Source of the DNA: Virgibacillus necropolis
GTDB taxonomy: Bacteria > Bacillota > Bacilli > Bacillales > Amphibacillaceae
Direction: 5' to 3'
Assembly: GCF_002224365.1 (NCBI RefSeq)
Contig: NZ_CP022437.1
Location: 2,294,001 to 2,358,000 of the forward strand
Length of the DNA stretch: 64,000 bases
This document shows positions 56,142-64,000 of this stretch, one piece after another (position 1 is the first letter of the stretch; each line of letters begins with the position of its first letter). The translations under genes were made by a program, and so were the position numbers. The notes under the pieces were generated by a model, which saw only the letters and a program-made list of their open reading frames with translations, had not been told where the DNA came from and did not search any database.

Positions 56142-56645
56142 TTGTTGGAACTGTGGATGTCAATTATTACAGCCTCAGCTGGTTTTATAGGTGCATTAAT
56201 TGGTGGGATAATTACGTCGCATTCTGCTAAGAAGCAAATCCAAGTAGAAAGCGACAGAATTAATAGCGAAAAGAGGGAAGCTGAACAGCTTAATGTTAAG
56301 GTTGTTAAGACCTTTTTAATGAATGAAATAAAGTATAATATAGCGGTATTACAAGAGTTAGAAGATGCTTTTAAACACGAGTTTGATTATTATAAAAGAA
56401 ATTCATATATATTTGACAAAGATTTTAAGTTTGAGGAATATAATAGGGTGAAGTATGAACTTATACAACACCCTTCATTGACTATTAATACAACAGTTGA
56501 AATTTACCAAGCCTTCTATTTATTGAACAGAAAAAGGGATTTTAACCTATATACTGAAAACGAATATGATTTTGTGAAAAGAATATATAGAAATTCCCTG
56601 ATCATGAACTTTGACTTTGATATACCGAAATTTGTAGGTTTATAA
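56142..56645 (+). CDS. Small membrane-anchored protein of unknown function
   Basis: About 167 residues: one N-terminal membrane helix (MSIITASAGFIGALIGGIITS) with a glycine-rich centre, then a charged coiled-coil segment (HSAKKQIQVESDRINSEKREAEQLNVKVVKTFLMNEIKYNIAVLQELEDAF), and a helical end rich in tyrosine and asparagine. It resembles short hypothetical proteins of mobile or accessory regions; no family is recognised. Start candidates are TTG 56142, TTG 56145 and ATG 56157; the spacing from AGGAGAGG favours 56145. The AT-rich codons and lack of synteny fit recent acquisition. Confidence 0.6.
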   Translation: MLELWMSIITASAGFIGALIGGIITSHSAKKQIQVESDRINSEKREAEQLNVKVVKTFLMNEIKYNIAVLQELEDAFKHEFDYYKRNSYIFDKDFKFEEYNRVKYELIQHPSLTINTTVEIYQAFYLLNRKRDFNLYTENEYDFVKRIYRNSLIMNFDFDIPKFVGL

Positions 56646-56663
56646 AAAGAGTACACAAAATAA

Positions 56664-56691
56664 ATTAAGCACTGCAAACGCAGTGCTTAAT
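56664..56691. terminator. Hairpin between convergent genes
   Basis: ATTAAGCACTGC / GCAGTGCTTAAT with a 4-nt loop; the U run is weak on the plus strand. Probably a bidirectional terminator. Confidence 0.6.
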
Positions 56692-56709
56692 AATATGAAT
56701 AATAAATAA

Positions 56710-57387
56710 CTACGCTTTTTTGTGCATGAATTTTGCTATATACATGAATGGTGTATCGATTAATGCTACTACAAATTTTATTACATAGGTTGTAATGAAT
56801 ATTTCTAGCCAAACATCGAATGGATATTGGCCGTAGAATGCTATACTACAAAATACGATGGTATCAAGCAATTGACTTACCATTGTACCGACATTATTCC
56901 GGATCCACAAATGCTTAGTTTGCGGGAGAAGCTTCCGAATCTTATCATAGATCCAAACATCAAAATATTGACTGATGATATATGCAGCCATACTACCAAG
57001 GGCGATTTGTGGAATTAATCCAAACAACGTTTCGAGTGCACCTTGGGCGAAATCACTTTGACCAGGTTCAAATACCAATGCAATCTGCATGATAACCGTC
57101 ATCGCAAGTAAGGAAGAAAAACCTAACCAAACTGCTTTTTTTGCATCATCTTTACTATACTTTTCGTTTAATATATCAGTCGCTAAGTAGGCCGATCCAT
57201 ACATAATATTACCTAATGTAGCAGTTAAACCAAATAATTCAACTGTTTTTAGAACTTGGATATTGGCAATAACAGTAGCCATTCCAATCCAAACAAACAA
57301 GCCCATCTTACCGAATATGCGATAAAAAATAAGTAATAAGGAAAAATTTACAAGAGCAAACAAAATCCATATAAATTCATTAGACAT
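56710..57387 (-). CDS. ypdP: Queuosine precursor transporter (QPTR, YpdP/YhhQ family)
   Basis: A 225-residue membrane protein with six helices: FIWILFALVNFSLLLIFYRIFG, TATLGNIMYGSAYLATDILNEKY (family signature), FGLIPQIALGSMAAYIISQYFDVWIYDKIRK, WIRNNVGTMVSQLLDTIVFCSIAFYG (signature) and a basic C-terminus. The family (VUT/QueT-like, E. coli YhhQ) imports queuosine precursors such as preQ0 or preQ1. A preQ1-I riboswitch covers its ribosome binding site, which supports the substrate. ATG 57387 follows AAGGAGG after 6-7 nt. Confidence 0.93.
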   Translation of the reverse strand: MSNEFIWILFALVNFSLLLIFYRIFGKMGLFVWIGMATVIANIQVLKTVELFGLTATLGNIMYGSAYLATDILNEKYSKDDAKKAVWLGFSSLLAMTVIMQIALVFEPGQSDFAQGALETLFGLIPQIALGSMAAYIISQYFDVWIYDKIRKLLPQTKHLWIRNNVGTMVSQLLDTIVFCSIAFYGQYPFDVWLEIFITTYVIKFVVALIDTPFMYIAKFMHKKA

Positions 57388-57395
57388 ACTAACTT

Positions 57396-57436
57396 CCTCC
57401 TTAGTTTTGATAACGCGGGAGATTGCGAACCGCGGT
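57396..57436 (-). promoter_or_regulatory. preQ1-I riboswitch, translational type
   Basis: On the minus strand: P1 arm CCGCGG, loop TTCGCAATCTC, P1 closing arm CCGCG, then the A-rich tail TTATCAAAACTAAGGAGG, whose end is the Shine-Dalgarno of ypdP. GGTTCGC...ATCTCCC...AAAACTAAGG matches the compact preQ1-I aptamer. Ligand binding should hide AAGGAGG and turn off translation. Confidence 0.88.
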
Positions 57437-57453
57437 AAAAATCAACAGGATAC

Positions 57454-57482
57454 ATTATACGGATTCCTATAAATGAATGCAA
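57454..57482 (-). promoter_or_regulatory. Promoter of the riboswitch-ypdP transcript
   Basis: On the minus strand TATAAT (57454-57459) with TTGCAT (57477-57482) 17 nt upstream; the transcript would start about 10 nt before the aptamer. Confidence 0.6.
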
Positions 57483-57513
57483 GAAAAACCGGCAATCAGA
57501 AGATTACCGGTTT
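57481..57513 (-). terminator. Rho-independent terminator of the cold-shock gene
   Basis: Minus strand AAACCGGTAATC / GATTGCCGGTTTTTC with loop TTCT. It overlaps the -35 of the ypdP promoter. Confidence 0.88.
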
Positions 57514-57530
57514 CATATATTTGTACATTA

Positions 57531-57731
57531 TTATTTTTTTGTTACATTAGCAGCCTGTGGACCACGTTCACCTTCAATAATTTCAAATGAAACCTCTTGG
57601 CCTTCTTCTAATGTTTTAAATCCTTCTTCTTGAATTGCAGAATAATGGACAAAAACATCATCTCCATTTTCAACCTGGATAAAGCCATAGCCCTTTTCTG
57701 CATTAAACCACTTTACTGTTCCGTTTTCCAT
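57531..57731 (-). CDS. cspD: Cold-shock protein
   Basis: A 66-residue OB-fold nucleic-acid chaperone: [20 protein letters not shown] with RNP1 (KGYGFIQV) and RNP2 (VFVHYSAI), ending [10 protein letters not shown]. Start ATG 57731 is set by AGGAGG 9 nt upstream on the minus strand; the in-frame extension to 57758 contains that site. The upstream 150 nt could be the long leader typical of csp mRNAs. The symbol follows the B. subtilis gene at this locus and could equally be cspB or cspC. Confidence 0.93.
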   Translation of the reverse strand: MENGTVKWFNAEKGYGFIQVENGDDVFVHYSAIQEEGFKTLEEGQEVSFEIIEGERGPQAANVTKK

Positions 57732-58021
57732 GTGATTAATCCTCCTAAAAACTTTCACGTCAAACGTGTTAATACAAAGTAGATAAGTACCCTTAATAGG
57801 GTTGAATATCTTGCATCACAAATAGACACATTTTTGTTAATGACTCCATCTTCTTTGCTTGTGTCCAATATAGCTTATTTAGATTATTCAGTCAAGCAGA
57901 AAAACCTATAATATAATTGGCTTTTAATGAGTGTAAACGTTAAATTTTTAATTTTTCATATATAACTATTTTCCGATATAAGGTACACTAGAAAATATCG
58001 ATGAATGAAAGGGATGTAGTA

Positions 58022-59692
58022 ATGAAAACAGATATTGAAATTGCACAAGAAGCAAAACTAAAATCAATAGGAGATATTGCGAAAGACCTTCATTTAACAG
58101 AAAATGACTGGGAGCCTTATGGACATACAAAAGCGAAACTATCAGATAATCTATTGAAAAAGTTGCAGGATAAACCAAACGGTAAGGTTATTCTGGTAAC
58201 GTCCATCAACCCAACTCCAGCTGGAGAAGGGAAATCAACCGTAACAGTTGGTCTAGGACAAGCATTAAACAAATTAAATAAAAAAGCTATTATAGCTTTG
58301 CGTGAGCCTTCACTTGGTCCCGTGATGGGCATGAAGGGTGGAGCTGCTGGCGGTGGTTATTCACAGGTGTTACCAATGGAGGATATAAATTTACATTTCA
58401 CTGGAGACTTGCATGCAATAACTAGTGCGAATAACGCATTGTCCGCCATTATTGATAATCATATTCATCGTGGTAATGAATTAAATATTGATCCACGAAG
58501 AGTGGAATGGAAGCGAGTCATGGATATGAATGATCGAGTCCTCAGACAAATAGTGGTAGGACTTGGGGGACCGCTTCGGGGAATTCCTCGTGAAGATGGA
58601 TTCACAATTACTGTAGCATCTGAGATTATGGCTATCCTATGTTTATCAACTGGACTAGAAGATTTAAAAAAACGTATAGCACGAATTGTAATCGGTTATA
58701 CGTATGAAGAAGAACCAGTTACAGTAAAAGATTTAAAAATAGAGGGAGCATTAACATTATTGTTAAAAGACGCTATAAAGCCGAATCTAGTTCAAACAAC
58801 TGAAAACACTCCAGCAATTATCCATGGGGGTCCATTTGCTAATATTGCACACGGGTGCAACAGCATTATGGCAACTAAAACAGCTGCAAAGCTTGGGGAA
58901 TACGTTGTAACGGAAGCTGGTTTTGGTGCTGATTTAGGGGCAGAAAAGTTTCTAGATATTAAGTCAAGAGCTGGAGAAATTGATACAGCCGCGGTAGTAA
59001 TTGTAGCAACGGTACGCGCCTTGAAAATGCATGGTGGTGTGGATAAGAATAATCTGAAAGAAGAAAATGTTGAGGCGCTTAAAAACGGGATGTCCAACTT
59101 GAAAAAACATATAGAAACTGTTGAACAATTTGGCTTGCCATATGTCATTGCAATTAATAAATTTCCAACAGATAGTGAGGCTGAAACAGATTTTATACAT
59201 CATTGGTGTGAATCACATGGAGCAGAAGTTGCATTAACGGATGTGTGGGCAAGAGGTGGAGAAGGCGGAATAGATCTTGCTAAAAAAGTAATGGCTAAAG
59301 CAGATTCCGATGATCGTAATTTTAACTATACCTATGAGATTAATGAAACATTAGAAACGAAAATTAGAATGATAGCACAAAAGGTTTATGGAGCAGATAA
59401 TATAGAACTATCCCAAAAGGCAAAAAAACAACTTATGTTTTATGAAAAGCAAGGGTGGGGTAAGTTACCAATTTGTATGGCTAAAACGCAGTATTCTTTA
59501 AGTGATGATCCAACATTACTAGGTCGACCTGAAGGATTTACCGTATCGATTCGTGAAGTACAAGCATCAATTGGTGCTGGATTTATCGTTGTATTAACTG
59601 GTGAAATGATGACAATGCCAGGCTTACCTAAAAAACCAGCTGCATATAATATGGATGTAACGGAAGATGGAAAAATAGTTGGGTTATTTTAA
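58022..59692 (+). CDS. fhs: Formate-tetrahydrofolate ligase
   Basis: ATP-dependent formation of 10-formyl-THF from formate. The 556-residue protein has the P-loop TPAGEGKST (65-73), [45 protein letters not shown] and [18 protein letters not shown] 58022 follows GAAAGGGATG. B. subtilis 168 lacks fhs and relies on FolD, so this gene is a metabolic difference, though common in other Bacillaceae. The stop codon overlaps the start of the HD-domain gene by one base. Confidence 0.97.
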   Translation: MKTDIEIAQEAKLKSIGDIAKDLHLTENDWEPYGHTKAKLSDNLLKKLQDKPNGKVILVTSINPTPAGEGKSTVTVGLGQALNKLNKKAIIALREPSLGPVMGMKGGAAGGGYSQVLPMEDINLHFTGDLHAITSANNALSAIIDNHIHRGNELNIDPRRVEWKRVMDMNDRVLRQIVVGLGGPLRGIPREDGFTITVASEIMAILCLSTGLEDLKKRIARIVIGYTYEEEPVTVKDLKIEGALTLLLKDAIKPNLVQTTENTPAIIHGGPFANIAHGCNSIMATKTAAKLGEYVVTEAGFGADLGAEKFLDIKSRAGEIDTAAVVIVATVRALKMHGGVDKNNLKEENVEALKNGMSNLKKHIETVEQFGLPYVIAINKFPTDSEAETDFIHHWCESHGAEVALTDVWARGGEGGIDLAKKVMAKADSDDRNFNYTYEINETLETKIRMIAQKVYGADNIELSQKAKKQLMFYEKQGWGKLPICMAKTQYSLSDDPTLLGRPEGFTVSIREVQASIGAGFIVVLTGEMMTMPGLPKKPAAYNMDVTEDGKIVGLF

Positions 59693-60291
59693 TGGAAAAT
59701 AAAAAAGAACAGCTTTCCTCAATACGAGAGTATGTCTATAACCTATTTCATGATGATACAACTGGACATGATTTTCATCATATGAAACGCGTTGCCCGAA
59801 TAGCAACAACTTTGGCACGGAAAGAAAGAGCCGATTTATTTATTTGTGAATCAGCTGCATGGCTACATGATATTGGTGATAAGAAGTTATTTGCTAATCC
59901 AGAACTAGCTAGAAACGAAATGGATGTTTTTTTGGCGAAAATAGGGGTTAAGCGGAACACAATTGAGCATATTTATAAAGCTATGAATGATGTTTCCTTT
60001 AGTAAAGGTAATATACCAGCTACGTTAGAAGGGAAAGTGGTTCAAGATGCTGATAGATTAGATGCGATGGGTGCAATCGGTATAGCGCGAGTTTTTGCGT
60101 TTGGTGGAACGAGAGAACAATTAATTTATCATGATGAGAAACCAGAAAATACATCAATTCAACATTTTTACGATAAATTACTGAAATTGAAAAGCTTGAT
60201 GAATACGCAAGCAGCAATAGAAATAGCACAGGAACGTCACGTTTTTATGGAAAATTATTTAGATCAGTTCTTTCTTGAGTGGAAGAGCTGA
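59692..60291 (+). CDS. ypgQ: HD-domain phosphohydrolase (YpgQ/YedJ family)
   Basis: A 199-residue metal-dependent phosphohydrolase. The HD-superfamily residues are visible as H in DFHHMKRVARIA, HD in AAWLHDIGDKKL, and D in VVQDADRLDAMGAIGIARVFAFGG. B. subtilis YpgQ has reported pyrophosphohydrolase activity in vitro; the physiological substrate is unclear. It overlaps fhs by one base (TAATG) and is therefore co-translated with it. A terminator follows at 60386. Confidence 0.88.
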   Translation: MENKKEQLSSIREYVYNLFHDDTTGHDFHHMKRVARIATTLARKERADLFICESAAWLHDIGDKKLFANPELARNEMDVFLAKIGVKRNTIEHIYKAMNDVSFSKGNIPATLEGKVVQDADRLDAMGAIGIARVFAFGGTREQLIYHDEKPENTSIQHFYDKLLKLKSLMNTQAAIEIAQERHVFMENYLDQFFLEWKS

Positions 60292-60385
60292 TTATAAAGG
60301 ATGGGGTGTGATGCTCAATGAAGTTTTTGAAGAAGCGGCAGAACAGCTTCGTAAAGCATTTAATTAGCAAATGTCATTTTTTTAG

Positions 60386-60415
60386 CCCCTAGAAAATGAT
60401 CTAGGGGTTTAGTTT
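60386..60415 (+). terminator. Rho-independent terminator of fhs-ypgQ
   Basis: Stem CCCCTAGA / TCTAGGGG with loop AAATGA, then TTTAGTTT. Confidence 0.78.
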
Positions 60416-60586
60416 CCAAATCATCTATTTCCAATCATCGATCGAGCAACGCTTACGAATCCCCCCTTTCTACCTAACAGATTTATGTCAAAAAAATGCT
60501 ATAGATGACCTTATGAGTTTTCGTTTATGTTACAATAAATGCAGATAATTGATATGAATATTTTATCAAAGCGTGGAGGCGAGCGA

Positions 60587-61543
60587 ATGCTAAATGGTGA
60601 ACTAGCTTACTTGAATATGTGCCGGCATGTTCTTGACAATGGAAATAAAAAAGAAGATCGAACAAATACGGGTACTTACTCTGTTTTTGGCTACCAATTG
60701 CGGTTTGATTTAAGCCAAGGATTTCCTCTATTGACTACAAAAAAGGTTCCGTTTCGCCTTGTTGCAAGTGAATTATTGTGGTTTATTAAAGGGGATACAA
60801 ATATTCGTTATTTGTTAAAAAATAACAATAATATTTGGAATGAGTGGGCATTTAAAAACTGGGTAGAAAGCGCAGAATATACTGGTCCAGACATGACAGA
60901 TTTTGGAAATCGGTGTCAAACGGACGATACATTTAACAAGCAATACCAAGAACAGATGAAAATATTTAAAGAAAATATTCTACAAGATGATGCCTTTGCA
61001 GAAAAGTTTGGGGATTTAGGCTCTGTATATGGTAAACAATGGCGTAATTGGAAGACATCACAAAAAGAAACAATCGATCAGTTAAAAGAAGTGATTGATT
61101 CTATCCGAAATAAGCCAGATTCCAGAAGACATATCGTCTCTGCTTGGAATCCAGAAGATGTCCCAAACATGGCATTACCGCCTTGCCATACAATGTTTCA
61201 ATTTTATGTTGCAGATGGTAAGTTATCATGCCAACTATATCAACGTAGTGCAGATATTTTCCTAGGTGTACCATTTAACATAGCAAGTTATGCTTTATTA
61301 ACTCATTTAATTGCACATGAGTGTGATTTAGAAGTTGGAGATTTTATTCACACTTTCGGAGATGCACATATTTATGCGAATCATATTGACCAAGTGAAAA
61401 TTCAACTTGAGAGAGATGGTAAGGTATTTCCAGAGCTAATCTTAAATAATGAAAAAATTAGTATATTCGATTTTGATATCAACGACTTTGAATTAAAGAA
61501 CTATTATCCACACCCGACTATTAAAGCGCCAATAGCCGTGTAA
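60587..61543 (+). CDS. thyA: Thymidylate synthase, long (Lactobacillus casei-like) form
   Basis: Methylates dUMP to dTMP with methylene-THF. The 318-residue protein contains the small-domain insertion (about residues 85-135, [20 protein letters not shown]...) that separates the 316-residue L. casei type from the 264-residue E. coli type. Catalytic Cys200 is in [52 protein letters not shown] and [12 protein letters not shown] are conserved. ATG 60587 follows GTGGAGGCGAG. It lies 27 nt before dfrA, its metabolic partner. Confidence 0.97.
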   Translation: MLNGELAYLNMCRHVLDNGNKKEDRTNTGTYSVFGYQLRFDLSQGFPLLTTKKVPFRLVASELLWFIKGDTNIRYLLKNNNNIWNEWAFKNWVESAEYTGPDMTDFGNRCQTDDTFNKQYQEQMKIFKENILQDDAFAEKFGDLGSVYGKQWRNWKTSQKETIDQLKEVIDSIRNKPDSRRHIVSAWNPEDVPNMALPPCHTMFQFYVADGKLSCQLYQRSADIFLGVPFNIASYALLTHLIAHECDLEVGDFIHTFGDAHIYANHIDQVKIQLERDGKVFPELILNNEKISIFDFDINDFELKNYYPHPTIKAPIAV

Positions 61544-61570
61544 TAATACAATCAAAGGAGGGACTCCATT

Positions 61571-62062
61571 ATGCTATCTTTTGTTGTTGCAATGGATCGT
61601 AATCGTGTAATGGGTTTAAACAATGATTTACCATGGCATTTGCCAAAGGATCTAAAATTCTTTAAAGAAAAAACAACTGGACATACTATGATTATGGGCC
61701 GAAAAACGTATGATTCACTTGGTGGACCTTTACCAAATCGAAAAACTGTTGTATTGACAAGCCAAGATCCTTCATATCCAGAAGAGGTTGACGTAATTCA
61801 TGATATTCGTACAATAAAGGAATGGAACAAAGAATATCCAGAAGAAGAGTTTATGGTTATTGGTGGAGCAACAATATTTGAACAAGTAATACCATTTGTT
61901 GATCGCATGTATATTACCTGGATTGATGAATCATTTGAAGGTGATACGCAATTTCCTGCTTTTTCTGAAGAGGATTGGATTTTAACAAGTAAAGAAAAAG
62001 GGGAGAAGAACGAGGGAAATCCGTATGACTACTTCTTCCTACAATATGATCGGAAAAAATGA
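61571..62062 (+). CDS. dfrA: Dihydrofolate reductase
   Basis: Regenerates tetrahydrofolate from the dihydrofolate made by ThyA. The 163-residue protein shows MLSFVVAMDRNRVMGLNNDL, PWHLPKDLKFFKEKT, IMGRKTYDSLGGPLPNRKTVVLT and FMVIGGATIFEQVIP. AAAGGAGGG precedes the ATG. The stop overlaps the start of mobA (ATGA). Confidence 0.97.
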   Translation: MLSFVVAMDRNRVMGLNNDLPWHLPKDLKFFKEKTTGHTMIMGRKTYDSLGGPLPNRKTVVLTSQDPSYPEEVDVIHDIRTIKEWNKEYPEEEFMVIGGATIFEQVIPFVDRMYITWIDESFEGDTQFPAFSEEDWILTSKEKGEKNEGNPYDYFFLQYDRKK

Positions 62063-62640
62063 TGAAAATATGTAGTGTGATATTAGCTGGTGGTCAATCC
62101 ACTAGAATGGGTACAAATAAATCATTTCTCCCACTACAGAATAAGACAGTCATTGAATACATTGTAGATGAAATGCAAAGTATAAGCGATGTGATGGTCA
62201 TTAATTCTAATGAACCAGCTTCCTATTCTTTTCTTGGACTACCAGTAATCCAAGATCGGTATATCAACTCTGGCCCTCTTGCAGGGCTGGAAGCGGTTTT
62301 GTCGCAGGTAGATGCAGAAATATTTTTTGTTAGTGCATGTGATACGCCATTTATCAATCATCATATCTACCTTTATCTTCTAGATCAATTAGAAGGATTT
62401 GATGCAGTTATTCCGATTTATAAGGGTAAGATGCATCCACTTTCAGGAATCTACCGCAATACTATTGTACCGCCACTACAGAATCAATTAGATAATGAAG
62501 AACGTAAGGTTCGGTTATTATTTGATCATGTTCATGTAAACTATATTGATGAGTTCGCAAACATTTCCAATAAGGATCTTGAGAAACATTTTTTCAACAT
62601 GAACAATCAAACACAATATGAAGAAGCTAAGCGACTATAG
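62059..62640 (+). CDS. mobA: Molybdenum cofactor guanylyltransferase MobA
   Basis: Transfers GMP to molybdopterin to give the dinucleotide cofactor. The 193-residue protein has the nucleotidyltransferase start CSVILAGGQSTRMGTNKSFLPL, VIQDRYINSGPLAGLEAVL, SACDTPFI (metal aspartate) and MHPLSGIYR. The start is ATG 62059 or 62062, overlapping dfrA. Its presence implies that molybdenum enzymes and other mo genes exist elsewhere; none lies in the window. Confidence 0.93.
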   Translation: MMKICSVILAGGQSTRMGTNKSFLPLQNKTVIEYIVDEMQSISDVMVINSNEPASYSFLGLPVIQDRYINSGPLAGLEAVLSQVDAEIFFVSACDTPFINHHIYLYLLDQLEGFDAVIPIYKGKMHPLSGIYRNTIVPPLQNQLDNEERKVRLLFDHVHVNYIDEFANISNKDLEKHFFNMNNQTQYEEAKRL

Positions 62641-62752
62641 CTTGTTATCGTGTTAATAAACATGTTAAACTGTAATCGAATAATGAATATTGTATGTATT
62701 TTTTTACACGTAAGGAAGCTATATAAGTTTTAAGGAAACGCCGGTATAAGAA

Positions 62753-62799
62753 AAACTTCGCCATTCGCTATTAAGGACGAGGCGAATGCCGAGTTTTTC
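62753..62799 (+). terminator. Rho-independent terminator of thyA-dfrA-mobA
   Basis: AACTTCGCCATTCGC / GCGAATGCCGAGTT with loop TATTAAGGACGAG, then TTTTC. The layout is shared with 25404-25442. Confidence 0.8.
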
Positions 62800-62866
62800 T
62801 AAAAATAATACCGAGTATAGTGTATTTAGCAGTATAATGAAATTATCTAATAAAGAAGGTGTTAAA

Positions 62867-63073
62867 ATGTTATCAAATATTGGAGTTCCAGGGTTGATTT
62901 TAATTCTTGTGATAGCGTTAGTTGTTTTTGGTCCAAAAAAGTTACCGGAAATTGGAAAAGCTGTTGGCCAAACATTACGCGAATTCAAAAACTCTGCTCG
63001 TGATTTAACAGGTGATGCTGTAGATGAGATAAAAGAAGCAAAAGCAATTGTTAAAGGAAAAGAAAGTAAATAA
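62867..63073 (+). CDS. tatA: Twin-arginine translocase subunit TatA (first copy)
   Basis: A 68-residue single-span protein: [20 protein letters not shown], then [31 protein letters not shown] (hinge [10 protein letters not shown] and amphipathic helix) and a charged tail. TatA oligomers form the protein-conducting pore for folded substrates. ATG 62867 follows GAAGGTG; the longer in-frame start inside the upstream terminator is rejected. It is directly followed by a paralogue. Confidence 0.93.
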   Translation: MLSNIGVPGLILILVIALVVFGPKKLPEIGKAVGQTLREFKNSARDLTGDAVDEIKEAKAIVKGKESK

Positions 63074-63098
63074 TAATATCTTTTCGGAGTGATTATAT

Positions 63099-63293
63099 AT
63101 GTTAAGTAATATTGGTGTACCTGGGTTAATTATTATCCTTGTAATCGCATTAGTTGTTTTTGGGCCGTCTAAACTGCCAGAAATAGGAAAGTCATTTGGT
63201 AGTTCATTAAAAGAATTTAAAAATGCTACTAAAGATATAATGAGTGATGATGATCATCAGGACAAGAACGACAAAACATCATCTAAAAACTAA
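63099..63293 (+). CDS. tatA: Twin-arginine translocase subunit TatA (second copy)
   Basis: A 64-residue paralogue with nearly the same first 20 residues ([20 protein letters not shown]), then [36 protein letters not shown]. The acidic DDDHQD tail differs from copy 1. GGAGTGATT precedes the ATG. In Gram-positive bacteria TatA often serves the roles of both TatA and TatB; two tandem copies could be specialised or simply dosage. Confidence 0.92.
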   Translation: MLSNIGVPGLIIILVIALVVFGPSKLPEIGKSFGSSLKEFKNATKDIMSDDDHQDKNDKTSSKN

Positions 63294-63298
63294 TGTCT

Positions 63299-63334
63299 GA
63301 AGGTGTAGGGGGATATAGCCTTACATCTTCTTTT
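63299..63334 (+). terminator. Leaky-terminator-like hairpin between tatA and tatC
   Basis: GAAGGTGTAGG / CCTTACATCTTC (11-12 pairs with G-T pairs), 9-nt loop, then TTTTGCGC. The U run is short, which would allow partial read-through. Confidence 0.6.
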
Positions 63335-63361
63335 GCGCTAAAGCTCTAGGAGAGTGAATTA

Positions 63362-64000
63362 ATGTCTGAAGAACAACAAAATCAGCTTGAAAAGGAAATG
63401 AATCTCACAGGTCATTTATCCGAGCTTAGAAATAGACTTATTGTTACGGCTATCTTTTTCGTGGTATTTTTTATTGTAGGGTTTATTTACGTAAAAGATA
63501 TTTATGGTTTCTTTGTTAACGATCTTGATTTCACGTTGAATGTTATTAGTCCTGGAGAAATCATATGGATTTATTTTTCAATGGCAGGCCTCGTGGCAAT
63601 CGTTGGTACAATTCCAATTTTATGTTTACAAGTGTGGCTATTTATTAAACCTGGACTAACATTAAATGAACAAAAGGCATCTTTAGCATACATACCGGCT
63701 ATTTTTATTTTGTTTTTGATTGGTTTAGCATTCGGTTACATTTTGTTTGTTCAGCTCATTTTACCATTTCTTTTATCTTTAAATGATGGTATGTTTAATG
63801 AACTTTTCACCGTAGATAAATATTTTAAATTTATGCTGCATGTAACCATTCCATTTGCTGTACTATTCGAAATTCCAATCGTGGCCATGTTCTTAACTAG
63901 TTTAGGTGTCATTACACCAGAGTACATGAAAAAGGTTAGAAAGTATGCATATTTAGTTTTAGTAGTTATTGGAACGATTGTGACACCACCAGACTTTATA
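63362..64000 (+). CDS. tatC: Twin-arginine translocase subunit TatC (3' end outside window)
   Basis: The first 213 residues are visible, open to the window end. The cytoplasmic start MSEEQQNQLEKEMNLTGHLSELRNRLIVTAIFF contains the conserved HLxELRxRL motif. It is followed by membrane helices including AGLVAIVGTIPILCLQVWLFIKPGL, AYIPAIFILFLIGLAFGYILFV and FAVLFEIPIVAMFL. TatC binds the twin-arginine signal; QcrA at 21.5 kb is a likely client. GGAGAG lies 9 nt upstream of ATG 63362. Full TatC is about 245 residues. Confidence 0.95.
   Translation, partial: MSEEQQNQLEKEMNLTGHLSELRNRLIVTAIFFVVFFIVGFIYVKDIYGFFVNDLDFTLNVISPGEIIWIYFSMAGLVAIVGTIPILCLQVWLFIKPGLTLNEQKASLAYIPAIFILFLIGLAFGYILFVQLILPFLLSLNDGMFNELFTVDKYFKFMLHVTIPFAVLFEIPIVAMFLTSLGVITPEYMKKVRKYAYLVLVVIGTIVTPPDFI

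Noticed and set aside
60311-60367. 18-codon frame MLNEVFEEAAEQLRKAFN just after ypgQ
   Set aside because: AAAGGA upstream is acceptable, but the peptide is too short and unrecognised; without conservation data it is not supported as a gene.

Overview
This is an AT-rich, low-GC Gram-positive chromosome segment from an endospore-forming member of the Bacillaceae. The evidence is spoIVA, YpeB, a SpoVIF-like protein, bacillithiol and menaquinone genes, a class B RNase P RNA, and a gene order that follows the Bacillus subtilis ypeB-ypfA-cmk...recU-gpsB-rnpB segment almost gene by gene. Repeat content and gene absences suggest the halotolerant Oceanobacillus/Virgibacillus side of the family. That placement is an inference; no species is assigned.

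Layout. (1) 1-11.5 kb: end of ypeB, motility brake ypfA, cmk, S1-like ypfD, yphA, der, gpsA, a SpoVIF-like gene, yphE-yphF, spoIVA, HU and mtrB. (2) 11.6-20.9 kb: heptaprenyl/menaquinone genes hepS-menG-hepT, ndk, then a reduced shikimate operon aroC-aroB-aroA followed by ypiA-ypiB-ypiF. (3) 21.5-25.3 kb: the menaquinol:cytochrome c reductase qcrABC, ypjA, a ypjB remnant and a zinc metalloprotease. (4) 25.4-41.3 kb: ypjC (minus), a MazG-type hydrolase, mgsA-bshA-cca-birA-panB-panC-panD as one tightly packed run, dinG, ypmA-ypmB-aspB-asnS-dnaD-nth. (5) 41.5-51.4 kb: recU-ponA (minus), yppC, yppE, cdd, gpsB, rnpB, ypsC and a M32 carboxypeptidase. (6) 51.5-57.8 kb: alkylpyrone pair bpsA-ypbQ, then a patchy accessory stretch (MerR-like protein, methyltransferase, YdhR monooxygenase, DUF3892 protein, unknown membrane protein), and a preQ1-riboswitch-controlled queuosine-precursor transporter and cold-shock gene. 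(7) 58-64 kb: fhs-ypgQ, thyA-dfrA-mobA and tatA-tatA-tatC, cut by the window end.

Functional links. The hep/men genes supply the menaquinone used by QcrABC. QcrA carries a twin-arginine SRRQFL motif and so is a likely client of the Tat genes at the end of the window. aroC/aroB/aroA feed chorismate to menaquinone and folate. panBCD and the fhs/thyA/dfrA genes make pantothenate and run one-carbon metabolism.

The least expected content is intergenic. Three families of non-coding, terminally inverted, MITE-like elements are present, each with its own target-site duplication length (5 bp, 9 bp, 8 bp). One is nested inside another, and three insertions abut or overlap a TAA stop codon. A fourth, palindromic GCGC-rich family has two copies. 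Other points are a preQ1-I riboswitch, two mutually exclusive hairpins over a ribosome binding site near 56.1 kb, a 50-bp dyad between divergent genes near 53.9 kb, a leaky-terminator-like hairpin between tatA and tatC, and loss of folE, trp, aroH, hisC, tyrA, cheR, dapB and bshB1 from their usual positions. I saw no transposase, prophage, CRISPR array or tRNA, and no clear new multi-gene system.
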